A DNA stretch of 64,000 nt. Origin: Deltaproteobacteria bacterium (GTDB taxonomy: Bacteria > Myxococcota_A > Polyangia > Polyangiales > Ga0077539). Of this stretch, positions 42,706 to 49,284 are shown piece after piece. The position numbers were made by a program, and so were the translations under genes. The DNA lies in contig JACRDB010000152.1 of the NCBI GenBank assembly GCA_016218725.1, forward strand, positions 1-64,000, written 5' to 3'. How positions within the stretch are numbered: position 1 is the first letter of the stretch; every line of letters starts with the position of its first letter. The notes below the pieces were generated by a model. The model did no database searches, had not been told where the DNA came from, and saw only the letters and a list, made by a program, of their open reading frames with translations.

Positions 42706-45138
42706 CTACCCCGGGCAGGTCCCGATGGGGACTCGGCCCTGGTTGTTGTCCCGGTGGCAGTCGGCGATGGCGCCGTCGGGGTCCACGCGGACCCTCACGC
42801 TGCGGCCGAAACCCGGCGGGAGCGCGCCCGTACACTCGACCTCGGTGCACGCTCCGACGGCCAGGAGGCGGGTGGTGCGGGCGTCGCAGAGGGTGGCTCC
42901 GCCGTCGCCTGCGGCCTCGAGGTCGAAGCGTACGAGGGCGCCGTCGGCGACGGGGTTGGTGCCGCGGTTGCACACCCTCGCCCGGAGGGTGACGGGCCCG
43001 GAGGCGGCGCACAGGTCGCTGGCCCTCGCGACGGAGACGGTGAGGTCCGCGAGGGCCACGGTGCCGTTGGCCCCCTGGACGTTCTGGCGGAAGTTGTTGA
43101 GGCCGCGCACCTCCCAGTTGCGGGCCATGTCCCGGGTGCGAGGGACCCGGGCGTCGTCGGTGACGTGGGTGACGGCGTAGGCGTGCTGGTTCCACACGGG
43201 GCGCGAGGAGGCCCAGCGGTCCATGGGGTCGCGCAGCACCACGAAGCCCGTGATGGCCGCGGCGGGCGGTGTGGGGCCGGTGGGGACCAGGGGGTCGCGG
43301 TCGGGGCACCGGATGCCCGCCCCGGCCCTGGGCACGACGATCTCCGTGGAGAAGTCACCGTCGACGTCGGCGATCACGGGGAGCTCGTAGCCGGTCCCGC
43401 TGCGGGCGGGGGAGGAGTACAGCACCTGCCCGGTGGCGCCGCGGTACACCCGGAGGAAGCACTCGTCGCGGTAGACGGCCTCGGCGCTGCCGTCGCCGTC
43501 GAAGTCAAAGACGCTGGAGCCCGTGCACGCGGAGGAGGCGTCCTGGGAGGCCTGGGCCCAGAGCACGCCCTCCGGGAGCGAGGAGCCCGCGGGGCGCTCG
43601 CAGCGGCCTCCGGGGCGTGAGCCCGCGCGGGGCGCCGGGGCGCAGTCCGGGTCGTACACCACGTAGAAGGCCCTCCCCGCGGCGGCGAACTCGGGCCACC
43701 CGTCGCCGTCGAAGTCCGCGGCCGTGGGCGCCCCACCGTTGCCGCGGCCGTGGAGGGGATAGGGGCCGAAGACCACCTCGCCGCGGATCGTCTGGATGCG
43801 CACCGTGGCGGCGCCGTCGGCGTTGTACGTGTCGCTCTCGGCGGAGACCACCACCACCTCGGGCACGCGCACCGAGGGGTCGCTGTCCCACGCCGCGAGG
43901 CGACCGAAGTCCGCCACGGCGGTGAGACCCCGGCGCAAGGTGATGGTGCCCGCGGGTCGGAAGTACTCTTCGAGCACCCAGTCCCGGCGGGTGAGGTCCC
44001 AGCGGAAGGTGCCCTGCGCGTCGGCGAGCTCGGGCTGCCCATCGGAGTCTACGTCGGCCACGGCGGAGAATGTTCCGAGGAGGATGTAGGGCGGTGTAGA
44101 CGATGTGGGATTGAGCAGGCAGCCACGGGCGTCGAAGACGTGGCGTTCGGCGATGATTTCGGGGCGTCCGTCGTCGTCGAGGTCTACGAGGGAGGGGCCT
44201 GCGTTGAAGGTGGAGGACCAGGGGGTTGCGCCGCCGAGGGTGAAGGGGGGCTCTCCCGGGAGGTCGCAGCGTCGGCCGAGCCAGGCGCGCTCCAGGGCGA
44301 AGGGGGGAGTCGCCCCGGGGCGATCCACGATGCGGTACGCGATGAGCTGGATGGGGGTCTGCCCGGAGCCCGGGGTGCGGTGGTAGGTGACCAGCTCCGG
44401 GTGGCCGGTGACAAGCTCCTCCACGGTGCGGAGGTCACCGTCGAGGTCACCGATGGCGATCTGGGAGCCGTAGGCGGGTTCATCACCGGCGGAGGGCGAG
44501 CGAGGCAGGCCGACGCGGAGCTGCTCTTCGCAGGTGCGGCCGGAGAACACGCGCAGGACGCCGGAGCTGGCCTGGGCGTCGAAGGTGGTGGCGACGACGC
44601 TGGGCTCGATGCGGCGGGTGGTGCCGTCGAGGTTCAGGTCCGCGACCATCGGGGAGTTGTAGATGTTCACGTACTCGGCGGAGGGGTCTCCGGCCGGGGG
44701 GCGCGCCCACTCGCACTGCACGGCGGGGGTGAAGGCCTCGACGACGCGAGGGCGGCGGCACTCGGGGTCGTGGGTGCGGGTGCTGGGGACGCCGTAGGGG
44801 ACGCAGCGTGCGTCGGCGTCACAGTAGCTATCGCCTGGGCAATCGTCGTGGGAGCGGCAGGCTCCGAGGTCCGGGACGCACACACCGTACGCGCAGCGTC
44901 GTGGAGGTGTGCAGGCGGCGCAGCCATCGGTGGTGTCGGCGCGGGCGTCGGTGCCCGGGAGGTCTCCGGCGAGGTCGCGGCCGAGGTCCTCGGAGGCGTC
45001 GCCGCGGTCTGGAGCGCGGTCCAGGGCACTGGCGTCGCTGGGGACGAGCTCCGAGGGCGCGTCGCTCGCGGAGCACCCGGCGAGGGCCGCGAGGAGCAGC
45101 AGGGGCGGTCGCAAGCGCGCGGGCATCGTGGGGACCAT
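42706..45138 (-). CDS. FG-GAP/VCBS-type lipoprotein with Cys-rich region and CARDB-like end
   Basis: An 810-residue lipoprotein (lipobox LAALAGC). An Asp-rich linker, a Cys-rich segment (about 70-125), then several FG-GAP/VCBS-type repeats with Ca-binding loops (DLNLDGTT, DLDGDLRT, DLDDDGRPE, DVDSDGQPE, DFDGDGWPE, DFDGDGSAE, DVDGDFSTE), and a C-terminal CARDB-like beta domain (LTVSVARASDLCAAS, CNRGTNPVADGALVRFDLEA). Likely a surface-anchored adhesin or calcium-binding protein. The start at 45138 has a -10 box 7 nt away; a second Met lies four codons in. Confidence 0.82.
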   Translation of the reverse strand: MVPTMPARLRPPLLLLAALAGCSASDAPSELVPSDASALDRAPDRGDASEDLGRDLAGDLPGTDARADTTDGCAACTPPRRCAYGVCVPDLGACRSHDDCPGDSYCDADARCVPYGVPSTRTHDPECRRPRVVEAFTPAVQCEWARPPAGDPSAEYVNIYNSPMVADLNLDGTTRRIEPSVVATTFDAQASSGVLRVFSGRTCEEQLRVGLPRSPSAGDEPAYGSQIAIGDLDGDLRTVEELVTGHPELVTYHRTPGSGQTPIQLIAYRIVDRPGATPPFALERAWLGRRCDLPGEPPFTLGGATPWSSTFNAGPSLVDLDDDGRPEIIAERHVFDARGCLLNPTSSTPPYILLGTFSAVADVDSDGQPELADAQGTFRWDLTRRDWVLEEYFRPAGTITLRRGLTAVADFGRLAAWDSDPSVRVPEVVVVSAESDTYNADGAATVRIQTIRGEVVFGPYPLHGRGNGGAPTAADFDGDGWPEFAAAGRAFYVVYDPDCAPAPRAGSRPGGRCERPAGSSLPEGVLWAQASQDASSACTGSSVFDFDGDGSAEAVYRDECFLRVYRGATGQVLYSSPARSGTGYELPVIADVDGDFSTEIVVPRAGAGIRCPDRDPLVPTGPTPPAAAITGFVVLRDPMDRWASSRPVWNQHAYAVTHVTDDARVPRTRDMARNWEVRGLNNFRQNVQGANGTVALADLTVSVARASDLCAASGPVTLRARVCNRGTNPVADGALVRFDLEAAGDGGATLCDARTTRLLAVGACTEVECTGALPPGFGRSVRVRVDPDGAIADCHRDNNQGRVPIGTCPG

Positions 45139-45145
45139 CGGCAGG

Positions 45146-45151
45146 AGAGTA
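45146..45151 (-). promoter_or_regulatory. Putative -10 box (TACTCT) of the FG-GAP lipoprotein gene
   Basis: On the minus strand TACTCT is 7 nt before the ATG at 45138, so a leaderless transcript is likely. Confidence 0.43.
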
Positions 45152-45186
45152 GCGCGCCTCCGGGTCCTGGGAGCGGCCAGCGGAGG

Positions 45187-45453
45187 TCAGCGCCGGACGC
45201 AGCGTCCGCGGAAGAAGAAGTACCCGGGGGGGCAGACCCTGGGCCTCACCACGACGGCGCGGCAGCGCCCGAGGCGGTCCAGGATGTACCCTGGGGGACA
45301 GCCCCGCGGGACGACCATGCGCGGGACGCAGCGCCCGAAGCGATTCCGGAAGTACCCTGGAGGGCAGCGGAACTGCGCGTTCGCGTCGGTCCCGAGGAGC
45401 GAAGCCGCCCCCAGGAGGGCGATGACGAGCGTCCAGCGTCGAGCGAGGTCCAT
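45187..45453 (-). CDS. Small secreted protein with three CPPGY repeats
   Basis: An 88-residue protein: a signal peptide (about 1-26, GTDANAQ cut), then three tandem units of about 18 residues built on CPPGYxxxRxGRCV (FRCPPGYFRNRFGRC, GCPPGYILDRLGRC, VCPPGYFFFRGRC). Each unit has two Cys and is Arg-rich, so the mature peptide is strongly basic. Function unknown; it could be an antimicrobial or a structural peptide. A GTG at 45456 just before the ATG is an alternative start. Confidence 0.68.
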   Translation of the reverse strand: MDLARRWTLVIALLGAASLLGTDANAQFRCPPGYFRNRFGRCVPRMVVPRGCPPGYILDRLGRCRAVVVRPRVCPPGYFFFRGRCVRR

Positions 45454-45459
45454 CACGCC

Positions 45460-45465
45460 ACCATA
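45460..45465 (-). promoter_or_regulatory. Putative -10 box (TATGGT) of the small repeat gene
   Basis: On the minus strand TATGGT is 6 nt before the ATG at 45453. Confidence 0.4.
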
Positions 45466-45510
45466 CCGGAAGGTGACGCCGTCGAGTGGGTGGTGGTCAA
45501 GTCCGGGTGG

Positions 45511-45516
45511 TACACT
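45511..45516 (+). promoter_or_regulatory. Putative -10 box (TACACT), leaderless start
   Basis: TACACT is 7 nt before the ATG at 45524; the gap also contains GGGGAG. Confidence 0.43.
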
Positions 45517-45523
45517 CGGGGAG

Positions 45524-46150
45524 ATGGCGCCGCGGCGGGGATTGTTGGCGGTCTCGGTGATGCTCTTCGCCTCGGGGCTGTTGAGCGCGCTGCCGTCGGT
45601 GGTCGGGCTCGCGGCGCTTGGCGTGGCGGCCTGGCAGGAGGGCCCGGCTTCGCTGCGGAGCGACCGGCAGGGCTACACCCTCGTGGTGGTGTTCCTCGGG
45701 CTCTGCATCGTGGGGCTGGGCAAGGGCCTCCTGGAGCTCTCCGCGGGTCGGGAGGCGGCGCGGTTGGACGCGCAGAGCGCCGCGCCCGCCCTGTCCGGTC
45801 CGGCGCTGCGGTGGCTGGTGGGGGCGTGGTGGGCGCTGACCGGGGTGGCCTGGGCCTTCCTGGTGGTCAACGTGGTCTATGCGGTGCTGTGGTTCCTGGG
45901 TCTCTTCGTACTGCTGCTGCGGCTCATCGTGCTGGTGGTGTTGACGCTGGGCTTCGGAGCCGGGCAGGCCTGGCGCTCCTCGGGGCGTTACCTGGACCTC
46001 ATGAACTGGCCCTGGCGCCAGGAGACTGCCGTGTACGACGCCGTCGCGGCCTCGCCCTATCTCACCACCGCGGTGCAGGCGACCGCCGCGCTGGCGTTGC
46101 TGCTGCCCTTCCTGACGGCGCTGTACCTCCACGCCCGCCGCTGGCGCTAG
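45524..46150 (+). CDS. Integral membrane protein, function unknown
   Basis: A 208-residue protein with about four to five hydrophobic helices: about 8-30, 48-66, 88-110 and 112-135, and one near the C-terminus (ATAALALLLPFLTALYL). A Gly/Ala-rich loop and an Arg-rich loop lie between them. No family is recognised. It is divergent from the small CPPGY gene and precedes the tRNA region. Confidence 0.6.
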   Translation: MAPRRGLLAVSVMLFASGLLSALPSVVGLAALGVAAWQEGPASLRSDRQGYTLVVVFLGLCIVGLGKGLLELSAGREAARLDAQSAAPALSGPALRWLVGAWWALTGVAWAFLVVNVVYAVLWFLGLFVLLLRLIVLVVLTLGFGAGQAWRSSGRYLDLMNWPWRQETAVYDAVAASPYLTTAVQATAALALLLPFLTALYLHARRWR

Positions 46151-46155
46151 CCGTC

Positions 46156-46203
46156 ACCCACCACCCGCCACCCGCCACCCCACCACCCGCTGCCCGCCAC
46201 CCA
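46156..46203. repeat. CCACCCG-type simple repeat
   Basis: Irregular tandem copies of a CCACCCG-like heptamer fill about 48 nt just after the membrane protein stop. Low-complexity DNA without coding potential. Confidence 0.6.
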
Positions 46204-46267
46204 AGCACAGTGACGCGGGCGGCGGCGAGGACCGGTGCCGCAGGCACCGTGAGCCGCCGGGGGGTGT

Positions 46268-46294
46268 GGGGGGTGTGGCAGCGCCACACCCCCC
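46268..46294 (-). terminator. Strong 12-bp terminator hairpin after the tRNA
   Basis: A perfect 12-bp stem (GGGGGGTGTGGC with GCCACACCCCCC) closes on a 3-nt loop. It begins 7 nt past the 3' end of the minus-strand tRNA and can serve both strands. No T-run is present. Confidence 0.55.
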
Positions 46295-46301
46295 ACTACA
46301 A

Positions 46302-46436
46302 TGAAGGGCCCAGGACTCGAACCTGGAGGTTCAGAACCGAATCACCTGGACCCCGACGTCGCCGCCGGCGCCCCACTCGATCCCCTTGAACGAACGCTTA
46401 CAAGGCGTTTGCGGCTTCCACTTTCGCCAGCCCTCC
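46302..46436 (-). tRNA. tRNA-like gene with anticodon UGU and a 66-nt variable region
   Basis: On the minus strand a full cloverleaf can be drawn. Acceptor stem GGAGGGC (46436-46430) pairs with GCCCTTC (46309-46303), then discriminator A46302; CCA is not encoded. D arm GCG/CGC (46427-46425, 46413-46411) with GG in the loop. Anticodon stem AACGC/GCGTT (46409-46405, 46397-46393) around loop CTTGTAA, giving anticodon UGU (46402-46400, Thr codon ACA). T arm CCAGG/CCTGG (46326-46322, 46314-46310) with loop TTCGAGT. The variable region (46392-46327) is 66 nt, far longer than any usual class II arm; GTTCA/TGAAC could close it. It may be an intron, an insertion or a true odd tRNA. Confidence 0.6.
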
Positions 46437-46498
46437 GCAACACTCAACCATAGCACGACCGGGCCCCGCGCGCAAACCCGCTGCGCCACCGCTTGCGG

Positions 46499-46504
46499 TA
46501 CCCT
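46499..46504 (+). promoter_or_regulatory. Putative -10 box (TACCCT) of the PFKFB gene
   Basis: TACCCT lies 9 nt before the ATG at 46514; AAGGGG lies between and could also bind the ribosome. Confidence 0.4.
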
Positions 46505-46513
46505 AAGGGGACG

Positions 46514-47734
46514 ATGGTGCGACGCCCGGACACGCGACGGATGCTCTTGATGCTGGTGGGCCTGCCGGCCCGCGGCAAGACCTTCATCGGCCGCAAGCTG
46601 GCGCGGTACCTCTCGTGGCTCGGGTACCGCACCCGGGTGTTCAACGTGGGGTCCTACCGGCGCGAGCGCCTCGGGAGCTACCAGCCCCACTCGTTCTTCT
46701 CGCCGGACAACCTCCGGGGCGAGGAGGCCAGGAGGCGCCTCGCGGAGCTGGCCCTGGAGGACGCCCTCGGGTGGTTCTCCGGCGTGGGCGACGTGGCCAT
46801 CTACGACGCCACCAACACCACCCGCGAGCGCCGGGACTTCGTCCGCCACCGCGCCGAGCGCGAGGGCATCAAGGTGCTCTGTATCGAGACCATCTGCGAC
46901 GACGAGGCCATCATCGAGCAGAACATCCGCGAGACCAAGCTCACCTCGCCGGACTACCTGGGCATAGACCCCGAGCAGGCAGTGCGGGACTTCCGCGCCC
47001 GCATCGACCACTACGCCCGGGTGTACGAGCCCGTCGGCGAGGACGAGGGGGCCTACATCAAGGTGGTCAACGTGGGGCGCCAGGTGGTCACGCACCGGCT
47101 CCAGGGCTACCTCCCGGGGCGCCTGGTGTTCTTCCTGATGAACCTGCACATCGTCCCGAGGCCCCTGTGGCTCACGCGCCACGGAGAGAGCCTGTACAAC
47201 CTCGAGGGCCGCATCGGCGGGGACGCGGAGCTCAGCCCCCGGGGCGAGCGCTACGCCCAGGCCCTCACCGGGTGGATGCACGACCACGCCACGGGTGAGT
47301 ACGGCGTCTGGACCAGCACGCTCCGACGCGCGGCGCAGACCGCCAGGCACCTCCCGGTGCCCGCCGTGGCCTGGCGCGCCCTGGACGAAATCGACGCCGG
47401 CGTCTGCGACGGGATGACCTACGAGCAGGTGCGGGAGGAGCTCCCCCAGGAGTTCGAGGCCCGCCAGCGCGACAAGCTGCGCTTCCGGTACCCCCGCGGG
47501 GAGTCCTACGAGGACGTGATCCAGCGCCTGGAGCCCGTGATCATCGAGCTGGAGCGGCAGCAGAACCCCGTGCTGGTGGTCACCCACCGGGCCGTGCTGC
47601 GCGCGCTCTACGCGTATTTCATGGATCGCCCGCCGGAGGACTGCACCCGGCTGGACATCCCCCTGCACACGGTGCTGGAGCTCACCCCGAGGGCCTACGG
47701 CTGCGAGGAGAAGCTCCACCCCATCGCGGTGTGA
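46514..47734 (+). CDS. 6-phosphofructo-2-kinase/fructose-2,6-bisphosphatase
   Basis: A 406-residue bifunctional enzyme. N-terminal kinase: Walker A GLPARGKT (about 16-23), then GSYRRERLG and the IYDATNTTRERR motif (substrate site). C-terminal bisphosphatase: the histidine-phosphatase signature LTRHGESLYN (about 223) and a second active His in LVVTHRAVLRALY, plus the acid residue in RALDEIDAGVCDG. It sets the level of fructose 2,6-bisphosphate, chiefly a eukaryotic regulator of glycolysis. Present in some bacteria but uncommon. Convergent with the universal stress protein gene by 4 nt. Confidence 0.9.
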   Translation: MVRRPDTRRMLLMLVGLPARGKTFIGRKLARYLSWLGYRTRVFNVGSYRRERLGSYQPHSFFSPDNLRGEEARRRLAELALEDALGWFSGVGDVAIYDATNTTRERRDFVRHRAEREGIKVLCIETICDDEAIIEQNIRETKLTSPDYLGIDPEQAVRDFRARIDHYARVYEPVGEDEGAYIKVVNVGRQVVTHRLQGYLPGRLVFFLMNLHIVPRPLWLTRHGESLYNLEGRIGGDAELSPRGERYAQALTGWMHDHATGEYGVWTSTLRRAAQTARHLPVPAVAWRALDEIDAGVCDGMTYEQVREELPQEFEARQRDKLRFRYPRGESYEDVIQRLEPVIIELERQQNPVLVVTHRAVLRALYAYFMDRPPEDCTRLDIPLHTVLELTPRAYGCEEKLHPIAV

Positions 47735-47738
47735 GCGG

Positions 47739-48167
47739 CTACAGCGCCGCGCGCGGCCCGATCACCAGCACCGGCACCGGGGACTGCTGCACCAGGCCCT
47801 CGGCCACGCTCCCCACGAGGATCCTCCCGAGGCCCGTGCGCCCCGCGGAGCCCACCACCAGGAGGTCCCCGCCCCAGACCTCCACGTAACGAATGAGCTC
47901 CGTGGCGGCCACGCCCTCCACCACGCCGTAGTCCACCCGCACCCCGTGGTCCGCCGCGAGCTTCGCGGAGAACTCCCGCAGCCGCTGCTCGATGGACGCC
48001 CGCACGGAGATGTCATCCTCGGTGGCGTCGCGCATCTCCGGGCTGCCCGCCAGGACGTTCACCAGCACGAGCTGCGCCCCCGTGGCCCGCGCGAAGGCCA
48101 CCGCGGCGCCCACGGCCCGCTCGCTGTTCTCGCTGAAATCCATTCCCACCACGAGCTTCCTGAACAT
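47739..48167 (-). CDS. Universal stress protein, UspA family
   Basis: A 142-residue nucleotide-binding protein. VVGMDFSENSERAVGAA at the N-terminus and the ATP motif VVGSAGRTGLGRILVGSVAEGLV near the C-terminus (G2xG9xGS pattern) are present, so it is the ATP-binding type. It helps survival under stress, with no assigned reaction. GAGGAGG 8 nt before the ATG supports the start. Confidence 0.92.
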   Translation of the reverse strand: MFRKLVVGMDFSENSERAVGAAVAFARATGAQLVLVNVLAGSPEMRDATEDDISVRASIEQRLREFSAKLAADHGVRVDYGVVEGVAATELIRYVEVWGGDLLVVGSAGRTGLGRILVGSVAEGLVQQSPVPVLVIGPRAAL

Positions 48168-48244
48168 GGCGCGCCTCCTCTTCGGGTCGGGCGGTCCCGC
48201 CCGCTGGGGTGTGTATCGCCTTCCCGACGCCGGTCAACACCCCC

Positions 48245-48514
48245 TCAGGGCTTCTTCTCCTCGTCGTCGCGCTCGGCCACCTCCCGGAGCTTCTCCGCCA
48301 GGCGCGAGGCCAGCGAGGCCACCTCCCGGGCGGCGTCCCGGGCGATGTGCTCCCCCCCCTTGCCCAGGTTGTTCAGCGCCTTCTCCGCGTCCTCCAGCGG
48401 CCGCTGGACGTGGGGCTCCACCTTCTGGGCTACCTTCCTCGCCGCCGCGAAGAGGTGCGAGAGGCTGTCCTTGAGCTCGTCCGCCGCGGTCTTGTCTTCC
48501 TTGTCGTCGTTCAT
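48245..48514 (-). CDS. Small Ala/Glu/Lys-rich helical protein
   Basis: An 89-residue soluble protein: Asp/Glu/Lys-rich ends and a central amphipathic helix (about 15-75) with heptad-like Leu/Val positions, such as LFAAARKVAQKVEPHV, suggesting a coiled coil or helical bundle. No Cys and no signal peptide. It overlaps the FAH gene stop by 4 nt as ATGA, so it is coupled. Unknown function; possibly a small scaffold or stress protein. Confidence 0.65.
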   Translation of the reverse strand: MNDDKEDKTAADELKDSLSHLFAAARKVAQKVEPHVQRPLEDAEKALNNLGKGGEHIARDAAREVASLASRLAEKLREVAERDDEEKKP

Positions 48515-49284
48515 GGCGACCTCCTGGGCGCCACCCCGTGGTGGAGCGCGCCGATACCCGAAATCTCCACCGTCACCCGGTCGCCGTCCAGCAGCGGCCC
48601 CACCCCCTCGGGGGTGCCCGTGAACACCACGTCGCCAGGCTCCAGGGTCATCACCGCGGAGATGTATGCCACGAGCTCCCCCACCGGGAACACCATGTCC
48701 CGCACCCACCCCCGTTGGCGGCGCACGCCGTTCACCGTCACCGTGAGCTCCGCGTCCCGGTCCACCATCCCTTCGCGCACCCAGGGGCCCAGCGGGCAGA
48801 AGGTGTCGAAGCCCTTTCCCCGGGTGAACTGCACGTCCTTGCGCTGCAGGTCCCGCGCCGTCACGTCGTCCCCGCAGGTCACCCCGAAGAGCCCCCGCAG
48901 GGCCTCCTCTGGTGTCACGTCCCGGAGCCTGCGGCCACACACCACCACCAGCTCGCCCTCGTGCTCCACCCTCGCGCTCTGCGGCGGGAGCCGCACCGTG
49001 GCCCCGGGGCCCACCACCGCGCTCGGGGGCTTCAAGAACAGCAACGGCTCCGAGGGCACCTCGTGGCCGAGCTCTTTGGCGTGGGCCCGGTAGTTCCTCC
49101 CGACACACACCACCTTGGAGGGCTCCACCGGCGCCAGGAGCGCCGCCTCGCTCCAGGGCGCGTCCTCGCCCGTGGGGGAGCCCCCCGCCCAGGGGGGCCC
49201 GTCCAGGTAGCGCGCCAGGGCCTCGTCGATCCTCGCCCAGCGGGGCCCCGAAGCGGTCACCACGCGGCCGTAGCGCGCGCTCAC
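48511..49284 (-). CDS. Fumarylacetoacetate hydrolase family protein
   Basis: A 257-residue FAH-fold enzyme. VCVGRNYRAHAKELG and the metal-binding EHEGELVVVCGRRL (Glu-x-Glu) region, then GVTCGDDVTARDLQ and VFTGTPEGVGPL are characteristic. Family members hydrolyse or decarboxylate 2-oxo acids such as oxaloacetate or fumarylpyruvate; the exact substrate is unclear. The GTG start overlaps the preceding stop as GTGA. The short upstream extension is rejected because the family begins here. Confidence 0.88.
   Translation of the reverse strand: MSARYGRVVTASGPRWARIDEALARYLDGPPWAGGSPTGEDAPWSEAALLAPVEPSKVVCVGRNYRAHAKELGHEVPSEPLLFLKPPSAVVGPGATVRLPPQSARVEHEGELVVVCGRRLRDVTPEEALRGLFGVTCGDDVTARDLQRKDVQFTRGKGFDTFCPLGPWVREGMVDRDAELTVTVNGVRRQRGWVRDMVFPVGELVAYISAVMTLEPGDVVFTGTPEGVGPLLDGDRVTVEISGIGALHHGVAPRRSP

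Noticed and set aside
46302..46480. tmRNA (ssrA) interpretation of the tRNA-like locus
   Set aside because: It has complete D and anticodon arms, no tag reading frame and is far too short.
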